Shown: positions 45,028 to 63,194 of the stretch, one piece after another | How positions within the stretch are numbered: position 1 is the stretch's first letter | Layout: every line of letters begins with the position of its first letter | Assembly: GCA_949130485.1 (NCBI GenBank) | Contig: OX422199.1 | Location: forward strand, 1,483,902-1,547,901 | Length of the DNA: 64,000 nt | Reading direction: 5' to 3' | From: Agelas oroides | Taxonomy: Eukaryota; Porifera; Demospongiae; Agelasida; Agelasidae | The notes under the pieces: model-generated | Databases searched by the model: none | What the model was told of the DNA's origin: nothing | Seen by the model: the letters and a program-made list of their open reading frames with translations, nothing else | Program-made: the position numbers and the translations under genes

Positions 45028-45340
45028 ATGGCTACTGGTGGTAGAGAAAGCTTCAATCCTGCCTACGAGGCATTCCATAAGAACTCTGCAGATCTGCTGA
45101 CGGTAATACAGGACCCCGAGGTCCTGGCATGGGATCTGTATTCAAAAGATATCATCACTGCAGACGAACGTAAAGCTGCCTGTTACCATCTGCACAGCAG
45201 AAGCATGAGGACTTCAAACCTGCTGTCGGCTGTAGAGTCACGGATCGCAGTGAACCCAGGAGCATTTGATGTATTTCTGGCTGTGCTTGCCAAGCAACCC
45301 TCGATGAGTGACCTCTGCAGGCGAATGAAGGATGCGTATG
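45028..45340 (+). CDS. CARD-like exon, first exon of NLR-D
   Basis: ATG at 45028 (context ATCATGG), 104 codons plus one base, donor GCGTATG|GTAAGT (phase 1). The helix pattern ADLLTVIQDPEVLAWDLYSK, a charged loop, SNLLSAVESRIAVNPGAFDV, then FLAVLAKQPSMSDLCRRMKD fits a CARD: LL..v..R in helix 4, F..fl..L in helix 5. CARDs form homotypic filaments with CARD adaptors. The exon is the same length as the one at 59456-59768, with many replacements but no indels, so both are under coding constraint. The intron to 47274 is 1.9 kb. Confidence 0.82.
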
Positions 45341-46904
45341 GTAAGTGAGTGGGGCAAGCTAGTTTGGATGGAAGGATCATGTTTTAAGACTTGTAAATCA
45401 CACATGATTGCTGATGCTTTGCATCTGATGGACGAGCACAAAATGGCTGATACCATACAAAGAAAATACATCATTTCCACTACCACCACTAGTACTGGAG
45501 GAGCATTTTTTTTGTACATGCATAACAGTAGTAGCTTGAGATGCATAGTAGTGGCATGCTGAGTAGACACCATACAAACATTAGCCCATGCATTGTGCTA
45601 GTCTACACTTCCCTATTTATATGTTAAGCTCTATCTTCCAACCACCTATTATGCTCAAAGTACCACTCATTTCACTTGCATATACAAATGAGACCACAAA
45701 GAGCTTGTTGTCACTTTTCCAGCTATGTACTGTCTGGGGTTCAAATATGGATCCAAAATACATCTTCCATTTTCAGTTTAGTTCACTCAATGCTGGTATC
45801 TTCAGCTTTATTTGAGAACGATGCAGCATTGCCGCTGCCTCTGCTAGAGACATTCAAATGAATCAACACACGTGGTAAGACACCACTAAAACATTCCGTG
45901 AATATTTTTGCTCCATTTTGTGCTTTGAACTCCTGTACCCACATCTACTGAGTATGTTAAAACTATATGAGCATAATATGCACCTTCCTGAAGTGTGGAG
46001 TTAGGGTAGAGTAAGCATCAATGTATAGCTGGCACCAATAGTCATACACCAGTATGCAGAGTAGACTAAGCCACACAAACACTTGCAATTGGTCTTATCA
46101 CTGCAACTACCAGACAAGTGTCAACTCTCATCTAGATACACTTGAAACCCATCAGATTCTGAAATCCTACTCTCTGCAGCAGAAAAGTTTTGCAGCTTTT
46201 CAATGGTGCAGAAATCTTTCCAAATATTGTGTCAGGAAGTTATCAATAAGGTAAAAATGAATGGATTCAATGTTGTTCAATCGTATCTGGTACCAACTGG
46301 AATTGATGCTTGTGTGCAGTGACCACATAGTCTTATGCCCAACCCCCACCCTCTCTTGAGGGTAAAGGATCTGGTTACAATACAACATCTCACTTGGCCC
46401 AGTGACATTGTCATCTAATATGTGGAATGGCCAATCAGAGTGGACTTAGAGCAGTTATCAAGTTTATTTTGCTGTGTGCCTTGTGAAGAGAGAGAGGTGG
46501 TAGTAGGCCATGTCTCTCGTGAGCTGTCACACAAGATTTAGAACCTCTTGGGACACAGCAAGAAAGCTACTTATGCTTCTGTGTGTGCCTTCTTAGACAA
46601 TTTCAATGTCCAGCACAGTGGTGTGGGAAGAAGATTGAGCAATAAATTGGGTGTCTGACCCTTCGTTGAAATCTTTAATTTTATGCTGCACTCACAATTT
46701 TTGACATGTGCAGCTAACACCCGGATGTACCAAGTAAGTAGTACACAATGAAAGGAAGAAAGTATGAAATTATACGATTACTACCTGTATGTACCTATTA
46801 ACTGGTCTTGACAGTATATGAATAAGGCCAGCAACTTGACTGCTGCTCACCCAGCATAGCTGATAAAGCCTGAAAAATGTTTTCATATCAGTAGCAGTGT
46901 ATTC
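45341..46904. other. Intron of NLR-D, no gene seen
   Basis: 46290-46904 is nearly identical to 7565-8189 of NLR-A. The first kilobase is not matched there and shows no coding feature. Confidence 0.6.
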
Positions 46905-47175
46905 AAAGGTACAAACCCACCTCTTTTTGCCATGGTTTAGGATTACATCCTTGTCTACTCAGAGACAGGAATTAGGTTATGAATGAAATTTATTTTGTAA
47001 TTGCATGTTTGCACCAAAAAAGGGGTGAACTCTGGCTATATTCATGCTTTACATAAGCATTCATGCCTTATTGGAACTTTGAGCTCACAAGGGATGTAAC
47101 CCAAAACTGTGGTAAAGTGAGAGGTAGTGTGGGCCAAGGTCCTGCAACTGAGGTGACCCATCTAGGGTATATCGA
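46905..47175. mobile_element. Degenerate copy of the CACTGTAAAA MITE interior
   Basis: Near-identical to 8190-8470, differing by small indels; no terminal repeats remain. Confidence 0.7.
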
Positions 47176-47273
47176 CCCAAGTAATTTAAAGTTGTCATAA
47201 GTGGTAAGCATAATAGAAGGTTTAACATTGAAATTAATAAAGGTCAACTTTGTCTGCCTCTACTTTCCTCCAG

Positions 47274-50200
47274 AGTCCAATCCATCTTGCTATCAACATT
47301 CCCAGGGGTATGAGACTAATCTGCCGGCAAAAAAGATGGTGGCTAAGGACCAAGGAGAAACTGTGTGGCCACATAATCATTCAATTAAAAGATGGAAATT
47401 GGTGACCTTTGCCTTGATCATCTTAATAGCCTTGATAGCCTTGTATTTTTACAGTCCATCAACGGATTTACATCAGCCAGTGAAAGACTCCATGAAAAAC
47501 TATACACAGTACAGGCCTACACGGTATATACGGTATGTTGATAAAGTCAAGCAGCGGTACAAGAAGCACCTGCGTGATGTAGCACAATCATTTTGGTTGC
47601 CAACAAAGATGCATACGTTCATTCAACTCAGTTTAAAAAGCCAAAATATGCCACATGCTCCAAAAGTTGATCAATATTCTGCTAATAAACGAATTGTCTC
47701 TAACCGATCAATGACCTTTGACAATCTTCTGTCTGAAATTGATGCTAGTCCAGGTTCCAGGATTCTTGTTGTCGGACAACCTGGTATTGGCAAAACGACC
47801 CTTCTGCAGATGATTACTCGTTACTGGGCACATGACAGGGCACTTTCCAGCTGTTGGATTCTACTTCATATTGTTCTACGTGATCTTGTGCTACTGGAAC
47901 ATGCTCCAAATCTGACTACCTTTCTTAGTTTTATGGGAACTATCTGGCTCCCGCCTGATATTGAAACTTTTGTTTTGGAGTCTGATGGCAAGGGACTGTG
48001 CTTCATTGTAGATGGACTTGATGAATACCCAGTAGGTCATGAAGATAAAACTAACTTTATATATTCTGAGTTGATTGGAGCACAAAAGCCTAACATTAAA
48101 CTTGCACAGTCTACTGTTGTGATTTCATCTCGACCAGAAGTAGCTTCACAAGTACGGCATTTGTTTGACAAACGTGTGGAGGTTCTTGGTTTTGGTGATG
48201 ACCAAATAAATGAGTACATTCAAGCCAAGTACGGTGAAGACAAATCATTTTCAAAATACTTGGATGATCATCCCCACATCAAACACACATGTTACATTCC
48301 TCTCCACTTAGCCATGTTGGTGTACCTCAAGGACTCCCTTCTTGAAAATTTGCCTGAAACTGAGACAGAAATTTATGAACAATTTACTATTCACAGATTA
48401 ATTCGGGATTTCTGCAAAGACCCTACATCATCCTGCAGCCGCAAGAACACATTGCCTACTTCTCTCAATAATATTGATGAGTTGAAAGTTGAAAGCCTGC
48501 TTTTTCATATAGCAAACCTCTCCTACAATGGAATTCAGAAAAAACGGTTAATTTTTAAAGAAAAGGAAGTCAGCTCAGTTCTTCAACACACAAATAGCAG
48601 TCTTTTAGTAGTTGACAAGATGAGTGTTCTTCAACCAGCAACGTATAGCTTCCCACATCTAACGATACAAGAGTTTCTTGCAGCTTTTTATTTTAACACT
48701 TACTTGAGCCAACAGGAACAGAGAAGAGTGGTGGTCGAGTATTCCAGTCAGCCAATGCGAGATGTTTTTTGGAAGTTTTGTTGTGGTCTGAAAAGAAATG
48801 AGAATCAAACAACTTTTCTTCAGTTTTTCAATCTGTTGTATCAGTCCAATAATGAATCAGAACTTCCATATCACTGTGCTCATGAAGCACAATCACGAAT
48901 TGCTTCTCAACAACTGATCAAATTCACTAAAGGGATTGCTAAACTCAGTTTATCAACATACTATGATGCTGCTTCATTTGTTTTTGTTGCTGTCAGTGCT
49001 GCTGAAAACTTGCTGTGGATAGACACATTTTTTGTAAGGTTTCACACAGTTTTTCTGCAAAAACTCTGTGATGCTACTACTGTTTTCTCTCAACTAAGGA
49101 GAGTTTATTTACGCAACATTTACCCCTCCAATATTGGATGCCTTCTGCAAATGTCACCTAAACTTGAATCACTTCGTTTAGAGGGTTCAAACTGGGACAA
49201 GTTACAATCACAAGATGCTGCTGCTCTAGTTCTGCCTCCTTATGGAACTACACTTTTGAACATCAGACGTATACGTTTAGATGATCTCAACATTGGTGAC
49301 AAAGGGGTTAAAAAGCTTTTTCAACTTATTCAAGATTCGAGATTCTTAGAAGCTCTTTCACTACAACGAAATGGTATTAGTGACGATGGAGCATCAGCGA
49401 TTGCTGACTTAATGAAAGCTCATCCACGTTTACGATGGGTATTTCTCAATGGTAATCACATTGGTGACACAGGGGTTAAAAAACTTTCTCAACTTCTTCA
49501 AGATTCGATATTTCTGGAAACTCTTTCACTAAATGGTAATAGCATTAGTGAAAATGGAGCATCAGCAATTGCTGACTTGATAAACGCTCTTCCACATTTA
49601 CGACATGTAGGTATTGATGGTAACCACATTGGTGACAAAGGAGTTGAAAAACTTTCTCAACTCCTTCGAGATTCAATTTTCTTAGAGACTCTTTCACTAG
49701 AGGGCAATCATATTGGTGACAATGGAGCATCAGCAGTTGCTGACTTGATGAAAGCTCTTCCACATTTAAGACATGTTTATCTTGCTCGTAACCACATAGG
49801 AGGAACTGGGGCTGCTTTGCTCTGGAACCAGTCCATTCATAACTGCTGCAATTTAAGCCTGGAATTTAACATCATTGGACATGACAGACTTGATGCTTTT
49901 ATTAGTGCTTTGAATGATACTGTAAACAATGGGTATGAAAGGAATGAGTCCTGTCAATCTCTAGTAAGTATGCGATATGGTAATATATTTCTGTGCTCTG
50001 ACCTAAGAGATATTCTTACAATCAGCAAAAAACTGCCAAAAGGAGTGATACTAATAACTGATAATTCTCACTGTGTGAAGACGATTATCAAAAAATTACA
50101 ACCTGGTTCTGAATTTTTGAAGATGACTGAGAAGATATTCCAAAGATTTCAATACTATCTTGTTGAGAATCAGGCAGTGTTTCAATGTATATATCATGTT

Positions 50201-50602
50201 GTTTGCACCTTCCACATTTTTTATTCAACTAGAACAAAACTGTGGGGGTTGTTGTATTTTGTTTGTTGTCTCAGTCTTTTTATTCTGTCATCATTTAACT
50301 ATCTTGTGCTGGTAGATTATTTCATTTTCATTGTGTCATTTCTGTGGTCTTTTACAGTGGTGGGTAGACATATTTTCTGTGTGTCACTCAAACTTCTCTT
50401 TAAACCATGGGGCTGGGTTCTTATCATTATTATTGCAGTAATAATGCAATTATATTTTATTGACTTCAAACTCATTGACTATCAATTTTTTGCTTTTTTG
50501 TATATTGAATTGATTTCAGGGTATATTCTTTATCGTTTACGTCAGACAGTTTTCACTGTATTATTTTTGTATTTGCTGCTCCAAGTTGCTTTGGTAGACT
50601 AA
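47274..50602 (+). CDS. NLR-D terminal exon: TM, NACHT, LRR, poly-TM
   Basis: Phase-1 acceptor TTTCCTCCAG|AG; stop at 50600-50602. Joined to the CARD exon the protein is about 1213 residues: CARD 1-104, hydrophobic helix about 146-164 after SIKRWK, Walker A GQPGIGKTT about 272-280, Walker B LCFIVDGLDEYP about 346-357, sensor TVVISSRPE about 385, winged-helix FPHLTIQEFLAAFY about 564-577, three LRR doublets of exactly 168 bp (49292-49795), then about five hydrophobic segments from about residue 1075 to the end. The longest LRR of the five. The last about 25 residues (RQTVFTVLFLYLLLQVALVD) differ from NLR-A and NLR-B, as if the tail had shifted frame. Otherwise the gene is fully open and is the best candidate for a working member. 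Confidence 0.9.
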
Positions 50603-51773
50603 GGTCTGGGGACTGTGTTGGCTATGGAATTATTAATGAAAGTTCTTAAAATTTGTTTGCATTAGGTTTTATGCCTGTAATATCCATCCTGTAAGTTCAT
50701 TTTTGTGCTAATGACTTTAGACAATGTACTGTTTTCACTTTTAGCATTGTCTACACACATGATATCTACCTCTGGTGAAGACTGCCTTTGGCTAATCAGG
50801 CTTTGCAGGGGTACGCTCAAGCTTACCTTATGATGCTGAGATTCAAGATCTATTGTTTGTTAACTCAACTTCCACCCTAATAGTATGACAGCTATGTGTG
50901 AGCTGTCAAATGAGATATTTTGTGTACATAATATTCATGGTTTGGTATTTTGTGTTATAGCCCTAGCAGCTCCATACCACCGCAGCTGAGTGTGTGACCA
51001 TGCTAATTTAAAGAATACAAAATATTTAGTGGGAGGCTGCTATTACTCAAGTATCAGCTCTCACTGAATTTGATCTTTTCCATCACTGGGCATGGGGAGG
51101 ACTGTCGTTAGCCATCACTCACTATTTGCAGCTCCATCTCCACGTAGCTATACGTTGTAAATACGAAGTCATGCATATGCATGCAATTGAAGGGCCAAGA
51201 ACTATGCAAAGTACTGCATGGAAATGCCCTGAATTGCAATGAAACATGCATATCCTATGAATGTATGGTCAGAAATTTGAAAATGTTACATTTTAGCAGC
51301 CTCTAAAACATATTTTAAAAGTATTTTCATGTCACAGAGAGCTAGCCTTGTCATTTTGTGGGTTAGACAACTCTGGTTCTTGCTACTACAGTTGCATGAC
51401 TGGTTGTAAGAATGCTACTATTTAGTGGGAGTTTACTCAAGTATCAGTTCACAATGAATTCTTCCAGCACTTGAGTTGCCATGGGAAAGACAGTCACACA
51501 ACTGCAGTAATTGGGTGCATTACTTATAATTAGAACAGTCATCCAGCCTCGTGCTGGAAATGAAGAGATTTAATTTTAATTTATTACACAGAGAAAACTA
51601 CTCAGCATGGGCTCTCTCCTGATGGAGGCAATTTTCTGGTTAACCCCTAACTGATTTCGGGTGGCCCACACTGATTACTGAGTATATACATAGCTGCTGG
51701 ATGAGCAACTGAGGCATTCAGTATGTGCCACCTGTGCAGTACATTTAGAGGATTGTGAAGGCTGGTGGTTGTC
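50603..51773. other. 3' flank of NLR-D
   Basis: 50600-51305 is nearly identical to 63290-64000 after NLR-E. No gene seen. Confidence 0.6.
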
Positions 51774-51857
51774 CAGTTGTTATAGCTCAGTGGTAGAGCA
51801 CTGCATTGGCAGTTCAATCCAGGAGCCTTGAATTGGGTTCGATTCTCGGCAGCTGCA
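51774..51857 (+). tRNA. tRNA-like element (probable tRNA-derived SINE or decayed tRNA)
   Basis: An internal Pol III A box TAGCTCAGTGG (51783-51793) and B box GGTTCGATTCT (51836-51846) are present. CAGTTGT at 51774 can pair with GCAGCTG at 51849 with two GT wobbles, and GCTC/GAGC forms the D stem. The anticodon arm does not fold properly and the spacing between the arms is about 10 bases longer than in a standard tRNA, so I do not assign an amino acid. Confidence 0.45.
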
Positions 51858-52752
51858 CTTAATGCAGGACTAATGCCTATTACTCTCACAGGTCTGGATA
51901 TTTGTTGCTAGTATTCCAGCATAATTCTAAAAAATTATGGTTTTGAGTACCCATATTCTCAAATTAGACTAGCATAATTTGTCAACACCTAGTCAGCACT
52001 TTTTATTTTTAATCTGGCCACACTGTGTAAAAAGGACAGTGAGACCAGCACTTCTCATGCACACTAATACATTAGAGAATACGAGGACAGTGAGACCAGC
52101 ACTTCTCATGCACACTAATACATTAGAGAATGGTGTAACACTATGGACGACAACTTCATTGGTGGTAAAACTGCACCATACGTACAACTTAATAATGTTG
52201 TGGTCCACACTGTGTACAAGGACAGTGTGACCAGCACTTCTCATGCACACTAATACATTAGAGAATGGTGTAACACTATGGACGACAACTTCATTGGTGG
52301 TAAAACTGCACCATACGTACATACAACTTAATGTTGTGGTACACAGCAGTCAGTTTCCAACACATGTTGCATGATATTTTTGTGGGCATACATTATTTGG
52401 TTTTTACACACAGAAATATTGAAAGTACATACAAATAGAAATGTTATAAAGTTTGTCAATGAATCAGAAAGTTGATAGACATCAATCAGGTCAGTGAAGA
52501 AATTTACTGCAAACGTAAACAACGTAGGTGAATTATTTTGTACATTAAACATAACAATTATGTGTAACAGTGTATGTGAGTTGTGTACAACCTATGTTGT
52601 AATCCTGTTTCTGTCTCATGAGGTCAACAAAACTGTGAGAGAAGTTCAAAATTGGTATCAGGTCAAGGTGACTAAAACAGGACATTATCACCATCACATG
52701 ACATCACATGACATCACATGTACAGTCACGTGACATCACATGACACCCTCAC
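51858..52752. repeat. Spacer with tandem repeats
   Basis: Three copies of a unit with GTGAGACCAGCACTTCTCAT and CACACTAATACATTAGAGAA at about 52033-52270, the last two with a longer shared tail. The remainder matches 38560-38900 in front of TFIIS copy T3. Confidence 0.8.
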
Positions 52753-57849
<5,097 letters not shown>

Positions 57850-59325
57850 CTGTGGGAGAAGCATACAAATATAAGACATCAGAATGTTATTCTGGGCATG
57901 AGACTAGTTACCATGGAAATGCAAGGTAAGATATACACCTGATTGTGATACCAGTCAGTGAACTACTTGATGGTGTTCAGGGATATGTATACCCTGTATA
58001 GGTAGCCTTGGTCTGTGACAAAAGCTGGGGAGAAACCTGAGAACAGAGCTACCAGGAACAACACCAGAACTCTGGAATTGGCCAGAGGGAATAGAAGCAA
58101 TGTAGCAATGTTCCCAGACACTCACCCAGCTTTCCATTGCTTGCAATAAAGCAATTGGTATCTTTCCTCATGTGAGCATGATGGTAAATATTTTCAGAAC
58201 GCACAGACGAGTGGCCTGGGTACGAGGCTAGTACACTTGCTGTACTGCTCTTCAGATGGAATGCTCCAAGTCGAGGGTACATCTGCAAGATTGGGCAACT
58301 TCCTCTGCACTGGGAGGATCATGATTGCTGCAGAAGTTGATGTGGCTGGGAACACCTTGTTGGTCTCCCTTGGATGCTTGTGACAGCTTCCCCTTTGCAT
58401 CTTGCAGATCCATTTTCATGATTTTTGTCCCTCCGAGCTCCCTCTTCACCTGGAGGTGAGGATATCCCTCAATGTGTCCACCTCCCGGTTCAACAGATCT
58501 GGAATTACAACTTCTTTAGGATCCAATATATGCTACCATAGATATTATGGACTAGTACTAGTTACTAGTCTATGATGCTACACAGCCTAGTTTGGTGTCT
58601 GGATCATTGAAAGATTACGCAATTTGAAAGAAGGGACTTCCCCCAGACCCTCCCCCATTTTCTGACCTTTCACCTCGTGAGCGATTAACTACAGACTGCG
58701 GACACTGACATTGAAAGAGTCAAATCGAAAGAGAGTCATCTTTCTGGTTACGTAGACAACTCCAGGTAAACAGCTACACTCATCTACACAATTTGCTTGG
58801 TACAGGTGGTTAGATTAGTAATTGTAATGAGTATTAGTATACAAAATAGCCTAACTGCCAGTTCCAATGTTCCAATCATGTTCAACGTTCCGTCATTTGC
58901 AACGGTTCTAGTGCTGTTGTGTATGTACTGGTCCACTGTAATATCACATGGTTCCCCCTAGTCTTGCGTAGCCAGACTGACTAGTTCCCTCCCATGCCTC
59001 CCCCCATTGGAACTTAGGCAAGTCAAGGTGCTTTACAGCACTACCAAATATGGGAAAAAGGTACATAATACATGAAAAATGATGTCTAAAATTCAATGGT
59101 GGCACACCCCCAACGGCCCGCCCCCCTTGTCATCAACGTAGTAGGTTGCCATGGCTTTGTTCTAGGTCTCACACAACACTTGTTACCCTCAGCACAAAAT
59201 GTGTGCAAGCAATGAACACTGTGTGAGGCCTGAAATAAAGCCACCCCAAACATCGCAATGGGAGCAAAATATTTGCCCCCCCCACCTATATAGCCTATTT
59301 TTCTTATATCATTTAAAGAGGAACT

Positions 59326-59328
<3 letters not shown>
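57850..59328. other. Spacer between TFIIS copy T4 and the CARD exon
   Basis: 58230-58520 is the conserved exon-like block (see 4340-4740); here its two open pieces are in different frames. A palindromic stretch with ACTAGTACTAGTTACTAGT lies near 58550. Divergent promoters for TFIIS and NLR-E are expected here, but no motif can be named. Confidence 0.4.

Positions 59329-59369
<41 letters not shown>
59329..59369. repeat. (CA)n array in the CARD 5' flank
   Basis: Ends ACACAG at a possible acceptor in front of the conserved CTCTCAGCTTRACTTTGGAG leader. The NLR-D counterpart has GCACAG without an array. Confidence 0.93.
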
Positions 59370-59370
<1 letters not shown>

Positions 59371-59455
59371 CTCTCAGCTTAACTTTGGAGCTCGTTGATT
59401 CTGCAATAGGAAGTTGGGACTGCCCAGCTCCTCCCACCTAATTCTCAACATGACC

Positions 59456-59768
59456 ATGGCTACTGGTGGGGAAGAGAGCTTCAATCTTGCCTACAAGGTG
59501 TTCCGTAAGCACTCTGGGGACCTGCTCACGGTCATACAGGACCCTGAGGTCCTTGCATGGGAGCTGTATGCTGAAAACATCATCCCTCCAGCAGTACGAG
59601 ACGCTGTCACTTACATGATGCACGAGAAGGGTGCAAGGACCACGAAACTGCTGATAGCTGTGGAGTCAAAGATTAAGGTGGACCAAGGAGCATTCAACGT
59701 GTTTCTGTCCGTGCTTGCCAAGCAACCTTCAATGAGTGACCTCTGCGGGAGAATGAAGGATACATATG
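59456..59768 (+). CDS. CARD-like exon, first exon of NLR-E
   Basis: ATG at 59456 (context ACCATGG; a second ATG is 6 bases upstream), 104 codons plus one base, donor ACATATG|GTAAGT, phase 1. Same CARD pattern as the NLR-D exon: LLTVIQDPEVLAWELYAENI, TKLLIAVESKIKVDQGAFNV, FLSVLAKQPSMSDLCGRMKD. The phase-1 acceptor of the NLR-E exon lies only 427 bases downstream. Confidence 0.83.
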
Positions 59769-60195
59769 GTAAGTGGGGCAAGCTAATTTGGATGGAAGTA
59801 AGAATCTTGAATATCCTGTTGTAAGACCTGTAAAGCACACATGATTGTACCATGAGTCTCACACCTGCCCACAGAGCCTGTGAAAATAGAAATAGTTGGT
59901 TCCTTGTCGATTGCAGGGCCGTAGCTGCCGATCCAGTTAGTCCGGTTTCAACCGGACCACTTTTTTCCTCACTTTTGGCTTGCTTGGCATCACCAATTAG
60001 CGCAACGGCTCAACGGATGCCCATGCATGGAAGCTCCACACACATACAACATGCACGTTAAGTCAGTAGTCTGTGAAATGGACTATATAGTGTCTAGTAT
60101 TCTTCATTTCTAAGCAAGTGTGTGGCTTCATAGTACTGTTCACCTGAGTACTTGTTTTTGTTATATCTCAGTATTTTGATCCATTATTTTTGCAG

Positions 60196-63194
60196 GGATT
60201 TTTGAAAGAGAGAAAAATCAAATGCTGGCTGGTTCAGTCCATGAACCTGCTCAGCACCAAAGAGAAACTGAGTCACACAATCGAAGACGGAAATTAGCAA
60301 TGTCCTTTTTTGCCTTGGTCATTTCGATTGTAGCATTGCTTACAATCTGTTACATATTTTTACATCAGCCAGTGAAAGACTCCATGCCAGAACATTATGC
60401 ACAGTATGTTCACAATGTCGAGCAACGGTACAAGAGACACCTCCGTGATGTAGCACAACCATTTTGGTTACCAGCAGATATGGATATGTTCATTCAACTC
60501 AGTCTAACAAGCCAAAATAAGTCACGTGTTCCAAAAGTTGATCAATATTCTGCTAATAAACGAATTGTCTCTGAGCGATCAATGTCCTTCAATGATCTTC
60601 TCTCTGAAATTGATGCTAGTCCAGGTTCCAGGACTCTTGTTGTCGGACAACCTGGTATTGGCAAGACAACCCTTCTGCAGATGATTACTCGTTACTGGGC
60701 ACATGACAAGGCTCTTTCCAGCTGTTGGATTCTACTTCATATTGTTCTACGTGATCTTGTGCTACTGCAACATCCCCCAAATCTGACAACCTTTCTTAGT
60801 TTTATGGGAAATACGGTGTTCCCGCCTGATATTGAAACTTTTGTTTTGGAGTCTGATGGCAAGGGACTATGCTTCATTGCAGATGGACTTGATGAATACC
60901 CAGCCGGCTATGAAGATAAAACTAACTTTGTATTTCAAGTAATTGGAGAAAAAACTAACACTAAACTTGCACAGTCCACTGTTGTGATTTCATCTCGGCC
61001 AGAAGTAGCTTCAAAATTAAGGGACATGTTTGACAAACGTGTAGAGGTTCTTGGTTTTGGTGATGACCAAATAAATGAGTACATTCAAGCAAAGTACGGT
61101 GAAGACAAATCTTTTTCATCGTACCTGGATGATCATCCCCACATCAAAGACACATGTTACATTCCTCTCCATTTAGCCATGTTGGTGTACCTCAAGGACT
61201 CCCTTCTTGAAAATTTGCCTGAAACTGAGACAGAAATTTATGAACAATTTACTATTCACAGATTAATTCGGGATTTCTGCAAAGACCCTACATCATCCTG
61301 CAGCCGCAAGAACACATTGCCTACTTCTCTCAATAATATTGATGAGTTGAAAGTTGAAAGCCTGCTTTTTCATATAGCAAACCTCTCCTACAATGGAATT
61401 CAGAAAAAACGGTTAATTTTTAAAGAAAAGGAAGTCAGCTCAGTTCTTCAACACACAAATAGCAGTCTTTTAGTAGTTGACAAGATGAGTGTTCTTCAAC
61501 CAGCAACGTATAGCTTCCCACATCTAACGATACAAGAGTTTCTTGCAGCATTTTATTTTAACACTTACTTGAGCCAACAGGAACAGAGAAGAGTGGTGGT
61601 CGAGTATTCCAGTCAGCCAATGCGAAATGTTTTTTGGAAGTTTTGTTGTGGTCTGAAAAGAAATGAGAATCAAACAACTTTTCTTCAGTTTTTCAATCTG
61701 TTGTATCAGTCCAATAATGAATCTGGTCTCGTACTTAAATACGTCTCCAAAAGAAAAATTGGTTGGGTACCAGATTTTAACATATCAGAAATTCCATTTC
61801 ATCGCAAAGAACTTCTATATCACTGTGCTCTTGAAGCACAATCACTAATTGCTTCTCAACAACTGATCAATTTTACTAGAGGGATTGCTGAACTCAATGG
61901 TTTTCCAACATACTATTTCACTGAAGGAATTGTCACTTCTATCCATCCTTCATACTATGATGCCGCTTCATTTGCATTTGTTGCTGTCAGTGCTGCTCAA
62001 AATTTACGGGAGATAAACGGATACTATTATAAGTATCCTCAATTTCTCCTGCACAAACTGTGTGATGCTACTACCAATTATTCTCAACTAAGGAAGGTTA
62101 TTTTACTTTTGAATGAACCTTCCAATGTTGGATGCCTTCTGCAAAAGTCACCTAAACTTGAATCACTTATTGTAGTTGGTTTGAACTGGGACAAGTTGCA
62201 ATCAGAAGATGCTGCTGCTCTAGTTCTGCCTCCTTATGGAACTGAACTTTTGAACATCAGATATATACATTTAGAAGATCTCAACATTGGTGACAAAGGG
62301 ATTAAAAAACTTTCTCAACTTCTTCAAAATTTAACTTCCTTAGAAACTCTTTCACTAGAGGGCAATCATATTGGTGACAATGGAGCATCAGCAATTGCTG
62401 ACTTGATGAAAGCTCTTCCACATTTAAGACATGTTTATCTTGCTCGTAACCACATAGGAGGACGTGGGGCTGCTTTGCTCTGGAACCAGTCCATTCATAA
62501 GTGCTGCAATTTATACCTGGATTACAATGTCATTTGGCATGACAGACCTGATGCTTTTATTCATGCTTTGAATGATACTGTAAACAATGGACATGAAAGG
62601 AATGAGTCCTGTCAATTTCTAGTAACTATGCTATATGGTAGTAATTTTCTGTGCTCTGACCTAAGAGATATTCTTACAATCAGCAAAAAACTGCCAAAAG
62701 GAGTGATGCTAATAACTGATGATTCTCACTGTGTGAATATGATTATCAAAAAATTGCCAATAACGCTACAAACTGGTTCTGAATTTTTGAAGATGACTAA
62801 GAAGATACTCAGAAGATTTGAATACTTCCTTGGTGAGAATCATCCCCCTATTTGGGCAGGGTTTCAATGGATATCTTATGCTGTTTGCACCTTCCACATT
62901 TTTTATTCAACTAGAACAAAACTGTGGTGGTTGTTGTATTTTTGTTGTTGTCTCAGTCTTTTTGTCTTGTCAACATTTGACTATCTTGTGCAGGTAGATT
63001 CTTTCAGTTTCATCATGTCATTTCTGTGGTCTTGGATAGTGGTGGGTAGACTTATTTTTCGTGTGTCACTCAAACTTCTCTTTAAACCATGGGGCTGGGT
63101 TCTTATCATTATTATTGCAGTAGTGGTGAAATTATATTTTATTGACATCAAACTCATTGACTATCAATGTTCTGCTGTTTATATATTGGATTGA
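60196..63194 (+). CDS. NLR-E terminal exon: TM, NACHT, LRR, poly-TM (C-terminal frameshift)
   Basis: Phase-1 acceptor TTTTTGCAG|GG at 60196. With the CARD exon about 1103 residues: CARD 1-104, hydrophobic helix about 139-160 (MSFFALVISIVALLTICYIF) after RRRK, Walker A GQPGIGKTT about 255-263, Walker B LCFIADGLDEYP, ISSRPE, FPHLTIQEFLAAFY, one LRR doublet and about four hydrophobic segments. Two oddities: an insert of about 30 residues (GLVLKYVSKRKIGWVPDFNI...) plus a small duplication (GFPTYYFTEGIVT) before the LRRs, unlike the other members; and one base missing at about 63172 relative to NLR-D, so the protein ends YQCSAVYILD instead of continuing into the last hydrophobic segment. About 61140-61720 is almost identical to 48300-48870 of NLR-D. 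Confidence 0.88.

Noticed and set aside
44707-45078. Minus-strand ORF over the CARD exon (and similar at 45183-45573, 59438-59862)
   Set aside because: Antisense shadow of a constrained + strand exon; no family recognised.
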